A stretch of DNA of 47,475 nucleotides from Leptolyngbyaceae cyanobacterium SM1_4_3 (GCA_012031415.1 JAAUTN010000012.1:1-47475), one strand, 5' to 3'. Numbered from the stretch's first letter, positions 34,205 through 43,144 are shown. The notes: a model not told the origin generated them from the letters alone. Translations and numbers: made by a program.

Positions 34205-35176
34205 TTAGTCGTTGGATTGCGATCGCCTGATTCGGTCAATCTCCTGCTGCAAGTCCTCAATTTCTCGGCGCAGTCTTTCCACTTCACTAGGTGAAGCTTC
34301 TGCTGGCACGTTAACCGATCCCTGCCCTGTGCGGCGATAGTTTCCAGCCCGAATCTGGCGATATTCCTCAGATGTAGACCACTCTCGCAAATAGTGAACC
34401 CGCTCAACTGTAAACGGATGCGTCAGAAAAATCCCTTGAGATAGGTTGTTGTAAAGCAAGAATTTGTAGACCTGATTAAGACTGTCCTGATCGAGTTCCT
34501 GATAGCGCTCTGACTGGCGAACAAACTCCTCTAGACTAAGTTCGTTGGCGTAGCGAGTGCTGCCACCTGCAAGCTGCATCATGTTTTGCATCACCGGAGT
34601 CAGGTTATCCATGACTAAGAGAGCAGCGCGATCGGCAGACAGTTCTGCTTTTCGCAGCCATTCATAGAACGCCAACAGCAAACCCGTTGTCACTAAACTA
34701 CTCAACCCAAAGGTCGCCCCTGCTAACCCAAACACTAAATTAATCGCCCAGAGCGCCATTTGAGTCAGGATGGTATGTCCACATTTAATGTGACCTAACT
34801 CATGGGCAATCACCGATCTCAGCTCTACTTCATTTAACAAATCTAATAAGGCAGTGTTTAACACAATGCAGGGACGCTCCTGACCCAGCGCATAGGCATT
34901 GATCAAAGGAGCCTGAGAAACAAACAGCACTGGCTCCGGATGCACGTCCAAGTCGCGCACACACTCTCGAAAAATGCCGTAAACGGTGGAATATTGGCGC
35001 GGTCCTACTTCAATACTGTTGCCCATGAGATAAACGTAGCGGGGGCGTTCGTAGATGAATTCCACAAACTTACGGGCAACAATGTCAAATCCGGGAACGC
35101 TTCGCAATGCTTGCTCTGCCTGATAGTCTAACGGATGGCGAAAAGCTTCACTGGAAATCCCGGTATAGGTTGGCAT
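34205..35176 (-). CDS. M48-family membrane metalloprotease
   Basis: 323 residues. HELGHIKCGH is the zinc-binding HExxH motif and KAELSADRAALL supplies the third ligand Glu, as in HtpX/Ste24-type M48 peptidases. Hydrophobic segments at ALWAINLVFGLAGATFGLSS and the following stretch indicate membrane association just after the active site. HPFTVERVHYLREW fits the family end. The C-terminal 35 residues form a coiled coil (EVERLRREIEDLQQEIDRI). Probably a quality-control protease. Distance to pyrE upstream is 88 bp on the same strand. Confidence 0.92.
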   Translation of the reverse strand: MPTYTGISSEAFRHPLDYQAEQALRSVPGFDIVARKFVEFIYERPRYVYLMGNSIEVGPRQYSTVYGIFRECVRDLDVHPEPVLFVSQAPLINAYALGQERPCIVLNTALLDLLNEVELRSVIAHELGHIKCGHTILTQMALWAINLVFGLAGATFGLSSLVTTGLLLAFYEWLRKAELSADRAALLVMDNLTPVMQNMMQLAGGSTRYANELSLEEFVRQSERYQELDQDSLNQVYKFLLYNNLSQGIFLTHPFTVERVHYLREWSTSEEYRQIRAGNYRRTGQGSVNVPAEASPSEVERLRREIEDLQQEIDRIRRSQSND

Positions 35177-35264
35177 AGACAGTGTTCCTTAAGTAATTTC
35201 CATTTCCAAACTAACCCCATTTGTCTTGAATTGAGTTGTGAGGAACTTGAGTTTCTTAGAAGCC

Positions 35265-35885
35265 CTAAATCTGTAACTGCGCGTAGCGGGTTTGAATGTC
35301 TTGAATCGAGAAGACAGCTTTGAACTGCAAGCCTTGTTGCTGATACAGCTCCGCTCCGCCCTGCTGTCGGTCTACTAGAGCAATGATTTGATTGACGGTG
35401 TAGCCTGCCTGCCTCAGCCGATCGACGGCTTTGAGGGCAGATTGTCCAGTTGTCACTACGTCTTCTAAAACGACGACGGAGCTACCGGGCGGGAGGGTTG
35501 GACCCTCAATGTAAGCCTGGGTGCCGTGCCCTTTGGCTTCTTTGCGGACGATCAGGGCAGTGAGCGATCGCCCCTCATAGGCTGCGACTACACTCACCGC
35601 TGTCACCATTGGGTCAGCCCCTAACGTCAGCCCTGCAACTGCCTGCGCCTCAGCCGGAACCCGATCGAGCAGCACCCGCCCCATCGCCAACCCACCCTGA
35701 GGATGCAGCGTCACCTGCTTGCCGTTAATGTAGTAGCTGCTGCGCTGCCCAGAAGAGAGCGTGAAGTCGCCCTCCCGGTAAGCCACCTCGCAAAACAAAT
35801 CGAGGAGATATTGCTTAACGGTTTCTAGATCAGTTTGACTGACCTGTGAGATAGACTGAGCCGATTTGGAGGACTGATTTACCAT
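35265..35885 (-). CDS. pyrE: Orotate phosphoribosyltransferase
   Basis: 206 residues from MVNQSSKSAQSISQ at 35885; an upstream extension to 35981 has no family match. It joins orotate and PRPP to give OMP in pyrimidine synthesis. GDFTLSSGQRSSYYINGK, LGADPMVTAVS, RKEAKGHGTQAYIEG (flexible loop) and the PRPP motif VVVLEDVVTTGQSAL are diagnostic. Cytoplasmic dimer in known homologues. Confidence 0.94.
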   Translation of the reverse strand: MVNQSSKSAQSISQVSQTDLETVKQYLLDLFCEVAYREGDFTLSSGQRSSYYINGKQVTLHPQGGLAMGRVLLDRVPAEAQAVAGLTLGADPMVTAVSVVAAYEGRSLTALIVRKEAKGHGTQAYIEGPTLPPGSSVVVLEDVVTTGQSALKAVDRLRQAGYTVNQIIALVDRQQGGAELYQQQGLQFKAVFSIQDIQTRYAQLQI

Positions 35886-36064
35886 AAACGAATCGTATCC
35901 GTGACAGGCTGAGTGGAGCCGGAGGTTTCGAGTAAAATTAGGCAGAGCAAAGTTTCTGCATGGAGATACCTTACCCCCCAAATTTCATCTCAGGTTAGAG
36001 GCAGCATTAGTTTAGCGCTTCTAGGATAAATGTGCGATCGCCCAGTAACGTCAAGCTTTTAGAA

Positions 36065-36137
36065 TCCAGGGTGCAGGAGTTGAACCTGCCTGAGGCGAAT
36101 TATGAGTTCGCTGCCTAAACCGCTCGGCCAACCCTGG
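36065..36137 (-). tRNA. tRNA with CAU anticodon, probably tRNA-Ile2
   Basis: A 73-nt cloverleaf on the minus strand: acceptor CCAGGGT pairs with ACCCTGG plus discriminator A, the anticodon stem-loop is GCGAA-CTCATAA-TTCGC, and the T-arm GCAGG-TTCAACT-CCTGC. The CAU anticodon could be Met, initiator or Ile2. CTCATAA with this D-arm resembles plastid trnI-CAU, so lysidine-modified tRNA-Ile reading AUA is most likely; it lacks the features of initiator tRNA. Confidence 0.85.
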
Positions 36138-36377
36138 CAATAATATTTGTTGAACATTCTAACAAGACCACATTGTATCCTGAGTTCTTAATACACAGCC
36201 AGCCTTTTACAGAACATATTCATACTGAAACACATTCGCACTAAAACTGATTTACAAAACCCACCTACCGCTTTGAGAAACTCTTTCACGGCCTCAGCAA
36301 TCGTTTACTGCAAGATTTTCCTTATCCGGTCTAACCCTAACCCCTAGCCCCTTACTCCTTTAACCCCTAATTCCAAA

Positions 36378-36638
36378 ATGAGACTCAACTCGACCGTAGC
36401 GCTAACCCTGATTTTGCTTTCTTTAATGGTTGCAGCAGGCGTTGTCAGTGCCGCCTGGGGATATGCGCTGGGGCGCAAAGCGCTTCAGGGAATTACCCAG
36501 CCCGATGTTCGCCCTGCCAGCAGTGTAGGAGAGTCAGATGGAAACCCTCCTCGCCGGGATGAGTTAGTCCTATTGAAGGAAGCAGATATCTTAACAGATG
36601 TAGAAGCTCGGATGAATGGGGATGCAGCCGTTGAATGA
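36378..36638 (+). CDS. Hypothetical single-pass membrane protein
   Basis: 86 residues: an N-terminal hydrophobic helix (ALTLILLSLMVAAGVVSAAW), the motif GYALGRKALQGITQPDVRP, and a polar tail with LVLLKEADILTDVEARMNG. I recall similar short cyanobacterial proteins of unknown function, but no family name. It precedes the CNNM-type gene by 86 bp on the same strand. Confidence 0.65.
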   Translation: MRLNSTVALTLILLSLMVAAGVVSAAWGYALGRKALQGITQPDVRPASSVGESDGNPPRRDELVLLKEADILTDVEARMNGDAAVE

Positions 36639-36724
36639 GGCAACGTAAACGTGAACAATGGACTTCTTGCCTTTAACTCATTCGAGCTTTGCTGCTCTGC
36701 TGTGGCCTTTTTTTGCTTCTAAGA

Positions 36725-38305
36725 ATGATTCCCCTTGTCTCAGTTGCTTCAGTTTTTTTGGTAGCCAAACCCACTACACTTGCACAATCTGAGGTGTTTT
36801 TCAGGCTGCTGTCTGTTTTTTTGCTAATTGCGATCAATGCTTTTTTTGTAACGGCAGAGTTTTCGATTGTTTCAGTCCGGCGATCGCGCATCAATCAACT
36901 TGCCTCAGCCGGAGACATTCAGGCAAAAACAGTTCAAGATCTTCAGCGTGGGATCGATCGCCTGCTCTCCACCACTCAGCTAGGCATTACGCTATCCAGT
37001 CTGGCGCTCGGCTGGATTAGCGAAAATACAATGGCGCTGCCCCTTGCCATTTTGCTCTCTCGGTTGCCGCTGTCACCCGAAACTAACCAGTTCTTATCAC
37101 ACTCTTTGGCGATTCCGGTTGCCTTTTTTCTGGTTGCTTACCTGCAAATTGTGCTGGGGGAGCTTTGCCCCAAATCTCTGGCGTTGCTTTATCCTGAGCA
37201 GTTAGCCCGTTTTCTAGGGCCGCCCAGCTTGGCGATCGCCCGTTTCTTTAACCCCTTCATTTGGATCTTAAATCAATCCACCCGCTGGTTGCTCCGGCTT
37301 GTGGGCATTCAATATACCGGACAGGGCTGGTATAACCGCGTTACGCCAGAAGAACTTCAACTCATCATCAGCACATCTACCGAATCTCCTGGCTTAGAAG
37401 CCGAAGAGCGGGAGCTACTGACCAACGTGTTTGAATTTGCTGAAGTTTCGGCTGGCGAAGTCATGGTGCCGCGTACCAGCATTGTGGCCATTCCGGGAGA
37501 TGCGACCTTTCAAATGCTGCTGCATGAAGTGGTCGAGTCGGGGCATTCTCGCTATCCCGTGATGGGTGACTCTTTGGACGACATCAGCGGCATCATTTAC
37601 TTTAAAGAACTGGCAGAGCCGCTGGCGCAGGGAGTTTTGACCCCAGATAGCTCCATTCAACCCTGGATTCGTCCGGCGCGGTTTGTGCCAGAGTACGTGC
37701 CGTTAAACGAATTGCTGAACCAGATGCAGCGCTCTGCCCAGGAAATGGTGATGGTAGTGGATGAGTTTGGCGGTACGGCAGGGCTGATCACGATTCAAGA
37801 CCTGGTAGCTGAAATCATTGGTACGACTCATGAACCCGAAGATGAAGAAGAACCGACGATTCAAATCCTGAACGAGCAAACTTTTTTGGTGCAAGCGCAG
37901 GTAGATATTCAGGAAGTAAACGAGATGCTGAATCTAGATTTGCCTGTGATTGAGGATTATCAAACGGTCGGTGGATTTATGATTTATGAGCTACAAAAAA
38001 TTCCGAGCATTGGCGATCAGCTTCGATATGCCAAGTATGAGTTAACGGTGACGCTGGCAGAGGGTCCAAGGCTGCACCAGATTCGGATTCAGCGTTTAGA
38101 CTCCAGGGCTAAAGCTAATGGCACATCCACAACCGAAGAGGTAATTACCGATTATTGGGAAGAGGCGACTGGTGAAGAGGCGACTGGTGAGGCGATCGCC
38201 CCTCCCAAAACGGCAGCCATGACTCATTCAACTTCAATACAGAATTCAGTTCTGACAAATAATTTGACAAATAATCTGATTCATTCCCCATGCGCTACTG
38301 GCTAA
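36725..38305 (+). CDS. CNNM/CorC-type transmembrane protein (hemolysin family, UPF0053)
   Basis: 526 residues from ATG at 36725. The DUF21 membrane domain covers residues ~20-210 (FFVTAEFSIVSVRRSR, TTQLGITLSSLALGWI, LGELCPKSLAL). Two CBS domains follow (GEVMVPRTSIVAIPGD, then MVMVVDEFGGTAGLITIQDL with the acidic DEFGGT loop), and a CorC_HlyC domain (VQAQVDIQEVNEMLNLDLP, YQTVGGFMIYELQKIP). Family members are linked to Mg or Co efflux; the hemolysin name is historical. A 15-bp in-frame duplication encodes EEATG twice near the end. The last 16 bp overlap the EVE gene. Confidence 0.92.
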   Translation: MIPLVSVASVFLVAKPTTLAQSEVFFRLLSVFLLIAINAFFVTAEFSIVSVRRSRINQLASAGDIQAKTVQDLQRGIDRLLSTTQLGITLSSLALGWISENTMALPLAILLSRLPLSPETNQFLSHSLAIPVAFFLVAYLQIVLGELCPKSLALLYPEQLARFLGPPSLAIARFFNPFIWILNQSTRWLLRLVGIQYTGQGWYNRVTPEELQLIISTSTESPGLEAEERELLTNVFEFAEVSAGEVMVPRTSIVAIPGDATFQMLLHEVVESGHSRYPVMGDSLDDISGIIYFKELAEPLAQGVLTPDSSIQPWIRPARFVPEYVPLNELLNQMQRSAQEMVMVVDEFGGTAGLITIQDLVAEIIGTTHEPEDEEEPTIQILNEQTFLVQAQVDIQEVNEMLNLDLPVIEDYQTVGGFMIYELQKIPSIGDQLRYAKYELTVTLAEGPRLHQIRIQRLDSRAKANGTSTTEEVITDYWEEATGEEATGEAIAPPKTAAMTHSTSIQNSVLTNNLTNNLIHSPCATG

Positions 38306-38748
38306 TGAAATCTGAACCGGATGTCTACGGCATTGCTGACCTGAAGCGCGATCGCCAAACCATTTGGGATGGCGTTCGCAACTATCAGGCGCGAAACTTT
38401 TTGCGCGAAATGCAGCCCGGTGATCTAATTTTTTTCTACCATTCCAACACCAACCCACTGGGAATCGTTGGACTGATGAAAGTGGTCACTGGCATTGACG
38501 ACCCAACGCAGTTTGACCCCAAAAGCAAATACTACGATGCCAAATCCAAGCCGGAAGCTCCTCGCTGGCAAACCGTCTCGGTAGAATTTGTGGAAGCGTT
38601 CAACGCCCTGATCCCGCTAGATAAGCTGCGGCAAACCTTTGATCCAGACGACCTTTGGGTTGTGCGTCAGGGCAATCGCCTGTCGGTCATGCCCGTTGAA
38701 GACGCGATCGCCCAAAAGATTCTGGCATTAGCAAAGCAACCTTCGTAG
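38290..38748 (+). CDS. EVE domain protein
   Basis: 152 residues forming one EVE (PUA-like) domain: MRYWLMKSEPDVYGIADL, WDGVRNYQARNFLREM, GDLIFFYHSNTNP and GIVGLMKVV are hallmark blocks shared with THYN1. EVE domains can bind modified bases in DNA or RNA; the cyanobacterial role is unknown. It overlaps the end of the CNNM-type gene by 16 bp, so both are likely on one transcript. Confidence 0.94.
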   Translation: MRYWLMKSEPDVYGIADLKRDRQTIWDGVRNYQARNFLREMQPGDLIFFYHSNTNPLGIVGLMKVVTGIDDPTQFDPKSKYYDAKSKPEAPRWQTVSVEFVEAFNALIPLDKLRQTFDPDDLWVVRQGNRLSVMPVEDAIAQKILALAKQPS

Positions 38749-38809
38749 GGGTGGGTTTGGCAAACAAACTTGAATCGAGTCGAGATTCAGCGGCTAAACC
38801 CACCCCTAC
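38745..38809 (+). terminator. Hairpin after EVE gene, possible terminator
   Basis: GTAGGGGTGGGTTT (38745-38758) and AAACCCACCCCTAC (38796-38809) are perfectly complementary around a 37-nt loop and overlap the EVE stop region. Lies between convergent genes. The long loop and absence of a T-run make it as likely a dispersed repeat as a terminator. Confidence 0.5.
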
Positions 38810-38832
38810 AACATGAATGCTACTCGCAACCG

Positions 38833-39777
38833 TCACTGCGATTGCTCCGGACTGCGGCGGCCCAGACGATATTTGTCGAGTCGTTTCATAGCGATCGCCA
38901 GACTCATTTTCATCCGGCGAAAGGCTTCTGCAAGGCTGCCCACCTCGTCATTTGACTGGTACTCAAAATCTGCGTCCATATCGCCCATGCTGATGGCCTC
39001 AGCCGCCGTTGAGATTTGCCGCAGAGGACGAACGACGTATTGTTTGAGCCAGAGATTGACCATGAGAATGGCGATCGCAAACACACCTGCGACCGTCCCC
39101 ATAATTAACACAAACGACTGTCGGGCACTTTTGAAAACTTGACTGGCGGGAACAGACATCACCTGTGCGCCGATGGGCACGTTCATTTCCCAGTTGAAGC
39201 CGTTCGTCGTGCCGTAGCGTTCAATCATGCTTTTGGGTGCAGCTTCAACGGTGCTGTGACAGCGCAAGCAAGTCGCATCCGTGATGATGATTGGACGGGC
39301 TGTATAGAAGAGATCGCCACCCGGAGTAGAGCGAAATCCACTTACTTCTTTGAGATGACTAGATTGCTGAAATCGCTCTACGATTTCTGTTTCAAAACTA
39401 TCTGCTTTATCCCGCAAATTTGTTGGGTTGAGCGTCGCTTCTTTATAGAAGAATTCACTGTAGAAAGGGTTAGCCCGAAACTTCTCAAACACCTCGCGAG
39501 CCGAGTAAGACGGTACGCTTTCCGGTAGAAATTCAGTGTCCAGGCGATCGGCTAGTTCTGGGTTAACCTGAGTGTTGGTGTAGGTACGAACAGAGTTCAT
39601 CGTTTCCATCAGCATCAGGGCTTTAGAAGTTACCTCACGCTGAGCGTTATAGTTCAAAATGTTAGACAAGGCGGCTCCGCTGACTACAATTCCTCCTAAA
39701 AAAATTAGAAGTAGTAAAGCCGTAAACTTTTTACCTAATTTGAAATTTTTCAGGAACGGTTCAATTTGCTTTAGCAT
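38833..39777 (-). CDS. DUF3365 haem-type sensor with HAMP domain, no output domain
   Basis: 314 residues. Membrane helix near 17-42, then an extracytoplasmic DUF3365 domain (about 50-225; EFLPESVPSYSAREVFEKFR, TARPIIITDATCLRCHS) with a CxxCH c-type haem motif, as in Tll0287 of Thermosynechococcus. A second helix (FVLIMGTVAGVFAIAILMVN) leads to a HAMP domain (VVRPLRQISTAAEAISMGD ... EVGSLAEAFRRM) and the protein ends 20 residues later. No kinase, cyclase or methyl-accepting part is fused. The same-strand gene upstream is a GAF histidine kinase, a possible partner. Likely a redox or gas sensor. Confidence 0.87.
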   Translation of the reverse strand: MLKQIEPFLKNFKLGKKFTALLLLIFLGGIVVSGAALSNILNYNAQREVTSKALMLMETMNSVRTYTNTQVNPELADRLDTEFLPESVPSYSAREVFEKFRANPFYSEFFYKEATLNPTNLRDKADSFETEIVERFQQSSHLKEVSGFRSTPGGDLFYTARPIIITDATCLRCHSTVEAAPKSMIERYGTTNGFNWEMNVPIGAQVMSVPASQVFKSARQSFVLIMGTVAGVFAIAILMVNLWLKQYVVRPLRQISTAAEAISMGDMDADFEYQSNDEVGSLAEAFRRMKMSLAIAMKRLDKYRLGRRSPEQSQ

Positions 39778-39839
39778 AAAAAATTGGCGCTATAAGAAAT
39801 TGGTATAACTAATACCAATTCTTTATGAAGCCACACAGA

Positions 39840-39861
39840 ACAAGGGGCTTAAGCCCCTTGT
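39840..39861. repeat. 22-bp palindrome, copy 2
   Basis: Identical 22-bp core to 13832-13853 (ACAAGGGGCTT and its reverse complement). It stands between the histidine kinase and DUF3365 genes. Confidence 0.8.
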
Positions 39862-39983
39862 CTCACCAGAGTTCATTCTGTGCAAGCTCAAGTTGAATTG
39901 GTATAACCCAATAATCCTTACATCTTGAGTAAAAGAAGCTCCGGAGAAATGCTTTGATTTCAGAATAAGTTAATTGTCCATTC

Positions 39984-41429
39984 CTAGACGCTGGCTTCGG
40001 GTAGCCAGACGACAAAAGCTGTGCCGCCCTGGCTGGGCGATGCGGCTGGGCGATGTGAAGCACTCCCTTTGGGGTAATCACCCCCCGCTTGCCCAAATAG
40101 CCGCTCTACGGGGCTAAACACTTGAATCTCACCCTGTATTCGATTCACGAGATCGTGGGCGATCGCCAGCCCTAAACCACTGCCAGGGATATCGGTTTCT
40201 GCCTGCACACCGCGATAGTGCCGCTCAAAAATGTGCGCCTGGTCTGCAAGGGGAATGCCGCTGCCCGTATCGGCAACAATTACGGATTGCCTGCCCTGGC
40301 GTGAGGTTGCCCAGACGTAAACCTTACCCCCTGGAGGAGTATATTTCAGCGCATTGTCAATCAGATTATTCAACACTTCCCTGAGTGCCTTTGGGTTGGT
40401 TTGTACGGGCGGCAGATTAGGCGGAATGACCGCACGTAGCTCTAGCTGACGGTCTTGGGCGATCGCCTCTGCGGCCTCTAATAGCGGTTCCAACACCTCA
40501 CTTAGCAAATGCGGCTCCAGGGTTAGCGCAGTTCCGGTTAAGAAATGGGTTCCAGGCAGCAAAGGAACGGGTTTAGGGGCAGCTACAATATCATTTGCAG
40601 CGTTGGAATTGTCGATTTGAGCCGACCAACTCGCAGGTTTTGAAGGGTCTACAGGCGGCAATAGATTTGCCTCACCCATGTCAATGGCGGCATCAAACTG
40701 CTGCAACAATTCCTGGAGGCGATCGCTTTCCCGCACGATGCTAGTCGCTACATTGCGGTTTGCATCATTTGAGGTCAATCGGCGCAACAGCAGTTTGCCA
40801 AAGGTTCTCAGCGCTGTCAGCGGGTTGCGAAACTGGTGCAGCAGGTCATCAAACACATCATGCTGTTGGGTTTGCAACAGGCGCTGCTGGCGCAAATCCT
40901 GGTCAAGCCACTGCGATCGCTGGTCAAGGACACAGGCGATCGCCAAAGTTCGAGCAACTTTTTCAATTTGAGCCTGTTCGCTCACTGTCCAATCTGCTTC
41001 CGGTCTGGCCGTCACCAGCAAACCCATAACAACCCCTTCATGGATCAGCGGTAAAACAACCTGCTGCGGATAGGAAAGCTCCTCTGATGCCCTATTTTTG
41101 GGTGTATAGCCGTGAGCATGGATCTCTCGATTTGGTTTCTCGCTGTCAGGTAGATTGCCCTCCTGTAGAGAAGCTGAGGCTTCAGGCAACAATAGCCGCA
41201 AGTTAGGACTGGTGCCTATTTGAGTTGACCAGAGGGCAGGCATTTGCTCTTCGCGCCAGGTTTCTGCCTCTGGGTAAGTAACAATGGGGATCAACTGAGC
41301 GTTTGCATTTCCATCGGTTAACTCTTCTGTCAGGTAAACCGCACTAAAGGATGCACCTAGCCCCTGTGTCAGCAGCGCAATTTGGGCGCGGCACAGAGCA
41401 ACAAATTCAGAGCTAGCAGGCATCAACAT
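39984..41429 (-). CDS. GAF-domain sensor histidine kinase
   Basis: 481 residues, soluble. An N-terminal GAF-like region (to ~residue 190) with LPLIHEGVVMGLLVTARPEADW is followed by a DHp helix with the phospho-acceptor His in LLHQFRNPLTALRTFGKLLL, and a catalytic domain: N-box REVLNNLIDNALKYT, G1 ADTGSGIP, F-box IFERHYRG, G2 GSGLGLAIAHDLV. Near the C-terminus GDYPKGSASHRPAASPSQGG interrupts the last strands; this piece is encoded by a repeat-like sequence with a relative at 41533. No response regulator is adjacent. Downstream on the same strand is the DUF3365-HAMP gene. Confidence 0.92.
   Translation of the reverse strand: MLMPASSEFVALCRAQIALLTQGLGASFSAVYLTEELTDGNANAQLIPIVTYPEAETWREEQMPALWSTQIGTSPNLRLLLPEASASLQEGNLPDSEKPNREIHAHGYTPKNRASEELSYPQQVVLPLIHEGVVMGLLVTARPEADWTVSEQAQIEKVARTLAIACVLDQRSQWLDQDLRQQRLLQTQQHDVFDDLLHQFRNPLTALRTFGKLLLRRLTSNDANRNVATSIVRESDRLQELLQQFDAAIDMGEANLLPPVDPSKPASWSAQIDNSNAANDIVAAPKPVPLLPGTHFLTGTALTLEPHLLSEVLEPLLEAAEAIAQDRQLELRAVIPPNLPPVQTNPKALREVLNNLIDNALKYTPPGGKVYVWATSRQGRQSVIVADTGSGIPLADQAHIFERHYRGVQAETDIPGSGLGLAIAHDLVNRIQGEIQVFSPVERLFGQAGGDYPKGSASHRPAASPSQGGTAFVVWLPEASV
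40049..40084. repeat. REP-like repeat inside histidine kinase gene
   Basis: GGCGATGTGAAGCACTCCCT followed by TTGGGGTAATCACC closely resembles the intergenic 41533-41570 (GGCGATGCGAAGCAGTTCCC ... TTTGGGGTAATCGC). Just before it GGCTGGGCGATG is duplicated. Here the repeat is read in frame within the kinase C-terminus. Confidence 0.6.
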
Positions 41430-41532
41430 ACAGTCAGGCGGGTGATCTTAGGGCAATCATAGAGCGATCGCAGGACAGCTATAATCCAGCACCAGGATGA
41501 TCCAGGTGCTTTCACAGCGTACAGCGGAAATA

Positions 41533-41570
41533 GGGGCGATGCGAAGCAGTTCCCTCTTTGGGGTAATCGC
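41533..41570. repeat. REP-like repeat upstream of histidine kinase gene
   Basis: GGGGCGATGCGAAGCAGTTC then CCTCTTTGGGGTAATCGC; a short imperfect palindrome (GCGAT ... ATCGC ends) with a relative inside the kinase gene at 40049-40084. Confidence 0.6.
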
Positions 41571-41831
41571 TCTCATGACTCACTACAAAAATTATAAATT
41601 CCCGCTCTCAACTCCTACCTGATCCCGCCAATTTTAGCTCAGGCAAACAGCGGGGATCAGTACAGCATAAGGCTATCAGCATAGCGCAAGAAACTTTTAT
41701 GAATATCTTAAGACTTTGTATCGAAAATTTAAGGGAAGTTGAAATCCTAAACTCAAGCCGATATACTTTCGACGGTTTTCGTATTTTGTAACTACGATTA
41801 CACCTGTCAGTTAAGAGAGGAGGTAAGGAGG

Positions 41832-42152
41832 TTGGCAAGGAGACGCAAGCGTAAGAGTCGTCGTCGTCAGGAGGGGCGCAGAATCCTGGAATTGGTGCCT
41901 CAATATAGTATCGAAAGCGGCGAAGAGAAACCCGTCACAGCAGCTCGAAAATTCATTCAAGCCGAAGGCATTTTGCCCCCAGCTTTGCTGCTTGTGAAGC
42001 GAAACGAACACACCACAGATCGGTACTTTTGGGCAGAGAAAGGGCTGTTTGGCGCTCAATACGTTGAAGAAAATCATTTTCTGTTCCCTAGCTTGAGGGT
42101 TCCAGAAGATGACGAAGCTGAAATGGTGCCGTTAGCTGCTGCTAGTCGCTAG
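41832..42152 (+). CDS. DUF3155 family protein
   Basis: 106 residues of a small cyanobacterial family: basic N-terminus MARRRKRKSRRRQEGRRILE, then YSIESGEEKPVTAARKFIQA, EGILPPALLLVKRNEHTTDR and YFWAEKGLFGAQYVEENHFL. Function unknown; the Arg-rich start suggests nucleic-acid contact. Start is TTG at 41832, supported by family length; GAGAGGAGG at 41815-41823 has good spacing (8 nt), whereas a second AGGAGG touches the start codon. The leader of ~100 bp has no other gene. Confidence 0.85.
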   Translation: MARRRKRKSRRRQEGRRILELVPQYSIESGEEKPVTAARKFIQAEGILPPALLLVKRNEHTTDRYFWAEKGLFGAQYVEENHFLFPSLRVPEDDEAEMVPLAAASR

Positions 42153-42703
42153 TTTGCTTAGATGCGATAGTCCTATGTGAGGTTGGTCTACCCTACACAA
42201 GCTTCTGTGAAATGCTGACCAGATTTTCATAAGGGCGATCGCAAAAAGCACAACGGCTCAGTTTTTAGGCTCCAGCACAGTCATAGCAAAAGGCAGTCGC
42301 AGCAAAAGATTTTTTCTTTTGCTGATTGACCTAATTTCATTAAGATTGTGAATTCATAAAACCCGGATTTCCTGAGTGAAAGCATCTCGAAGTTATGTCT
42401 CCGCTCAAGTTCTCCGGTTTTATAGGTTCACTTCCTCTCCATAGTGCCAGTTAAACCAAAGTTTGCGGCCGATCAAATCTCACAAGGGGCTTGACGGTGC
42501 TAAGCCAGTACAGAATTCATCGCGGCTCTAATTCAAATGGGCACTAAAAAAAGCGAGATCAAGCTGATCTCGCTTTTTCATGAACTTAGTCACTCAGACG
42601 AAGTTATACCACTTCCAAAAATTAGGGATGCCGATAAAAAGGCTCCAACAAACCTCAACTTTGCTAGTTACGCTTATCCTTCACCCTTCATCCTTCATCC
42701 TTC
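42153..42703. other. Intergenic region, convergent DUF3155 / hsp20
   Basis: About 550 bp. The only clear structure is the bidirectional terminator at 42545-42580. The rest shows no coding frame, RNA family or repeat that I can support. Confidence 0.5.
42545..42580. terminator. Bidirectional Rho-independent terminator
   Basis: AAAAAAAGCGAGATCA, loop AGC, TGATCTCGCTTTTT: a perfect stem with an A-run before and T-run after, so it can stop transcription from either side, here from the left spacer and from minus-strand hsp20. Confidence 0.85.
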
Positions 42704-43144
42704 CTAACCCACATTCACCTTCACGACTTTGTTCTTCTCTGCCTCAACTTTAGGCAAGTTCAAAGTCAGAATGCCATCTTTGTAGTCGGCTTCTACTTTG
42801 TCGTTTTGCACTCTAGCAGGCAAGGGAACAACGCGGCGGAATCTACCATAGCGGAACTCTGAACGAGTCACGCCCTTCTCCTCAGTGCGAGTTTCAGACC
42901 TGCGTTCGCCGCTAATAGAAACTGCGTCAGCAGTCACTTGGACATCCAAATCTTTTGCTTCTAGACCTGGGACTTCAACTTTTAGGTGAACTGCCTCAGG
43001 TGTTTCTTGAATTTCTGCGGCAGGAATGAATGAAACTCTTCCTGTATCTCCATCTGTAGCGGGAGCAAGGGTATCAAACAGTTGATTCATTTCCCGCTGC
43101 AAGCTCTCGATTTCTCTGAACGGTGTCCAATGAACCAGTGCCAT
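42704..43144 (-). CDS. hspA: Small heat shock protein, Hsp20/alpha-crystallin family
   Basis: 146 residues from MALVHWTPFREIESLQREMN at 43144, with GGAG 9 nt upstream; an earlier in-frame start at 43168 has none. The alpha-crystallin domain spans ~45-140: AAEIQETPEAVHLKVEVPGL, VSISGERRSETRTEEKGVTR, EFRYGRFRRVVPLP and the end DGILTLNLPKVE. ATP-independent holdase forming oligomers, binding unfolded proteins and membranes. No CIRCE element is visible upstream; an RNA thermometer in the leader, known for Synechocystis hsp17, cannot be excluded. Confidence 0.94.
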   Translation of the reverse strand: MALVHWTPFREIESLQREMNQLFDTLAPATDGDTGRVSFIPAAEIQETPEAVHLKVEVPGLEAKDLDVQVTADAVSISGERRSETRTEEKGVTRSEFRYGRFRRVVPLPARVQNDKVEADYKDGILTLNLPKVEAEKNKVVKVNVG

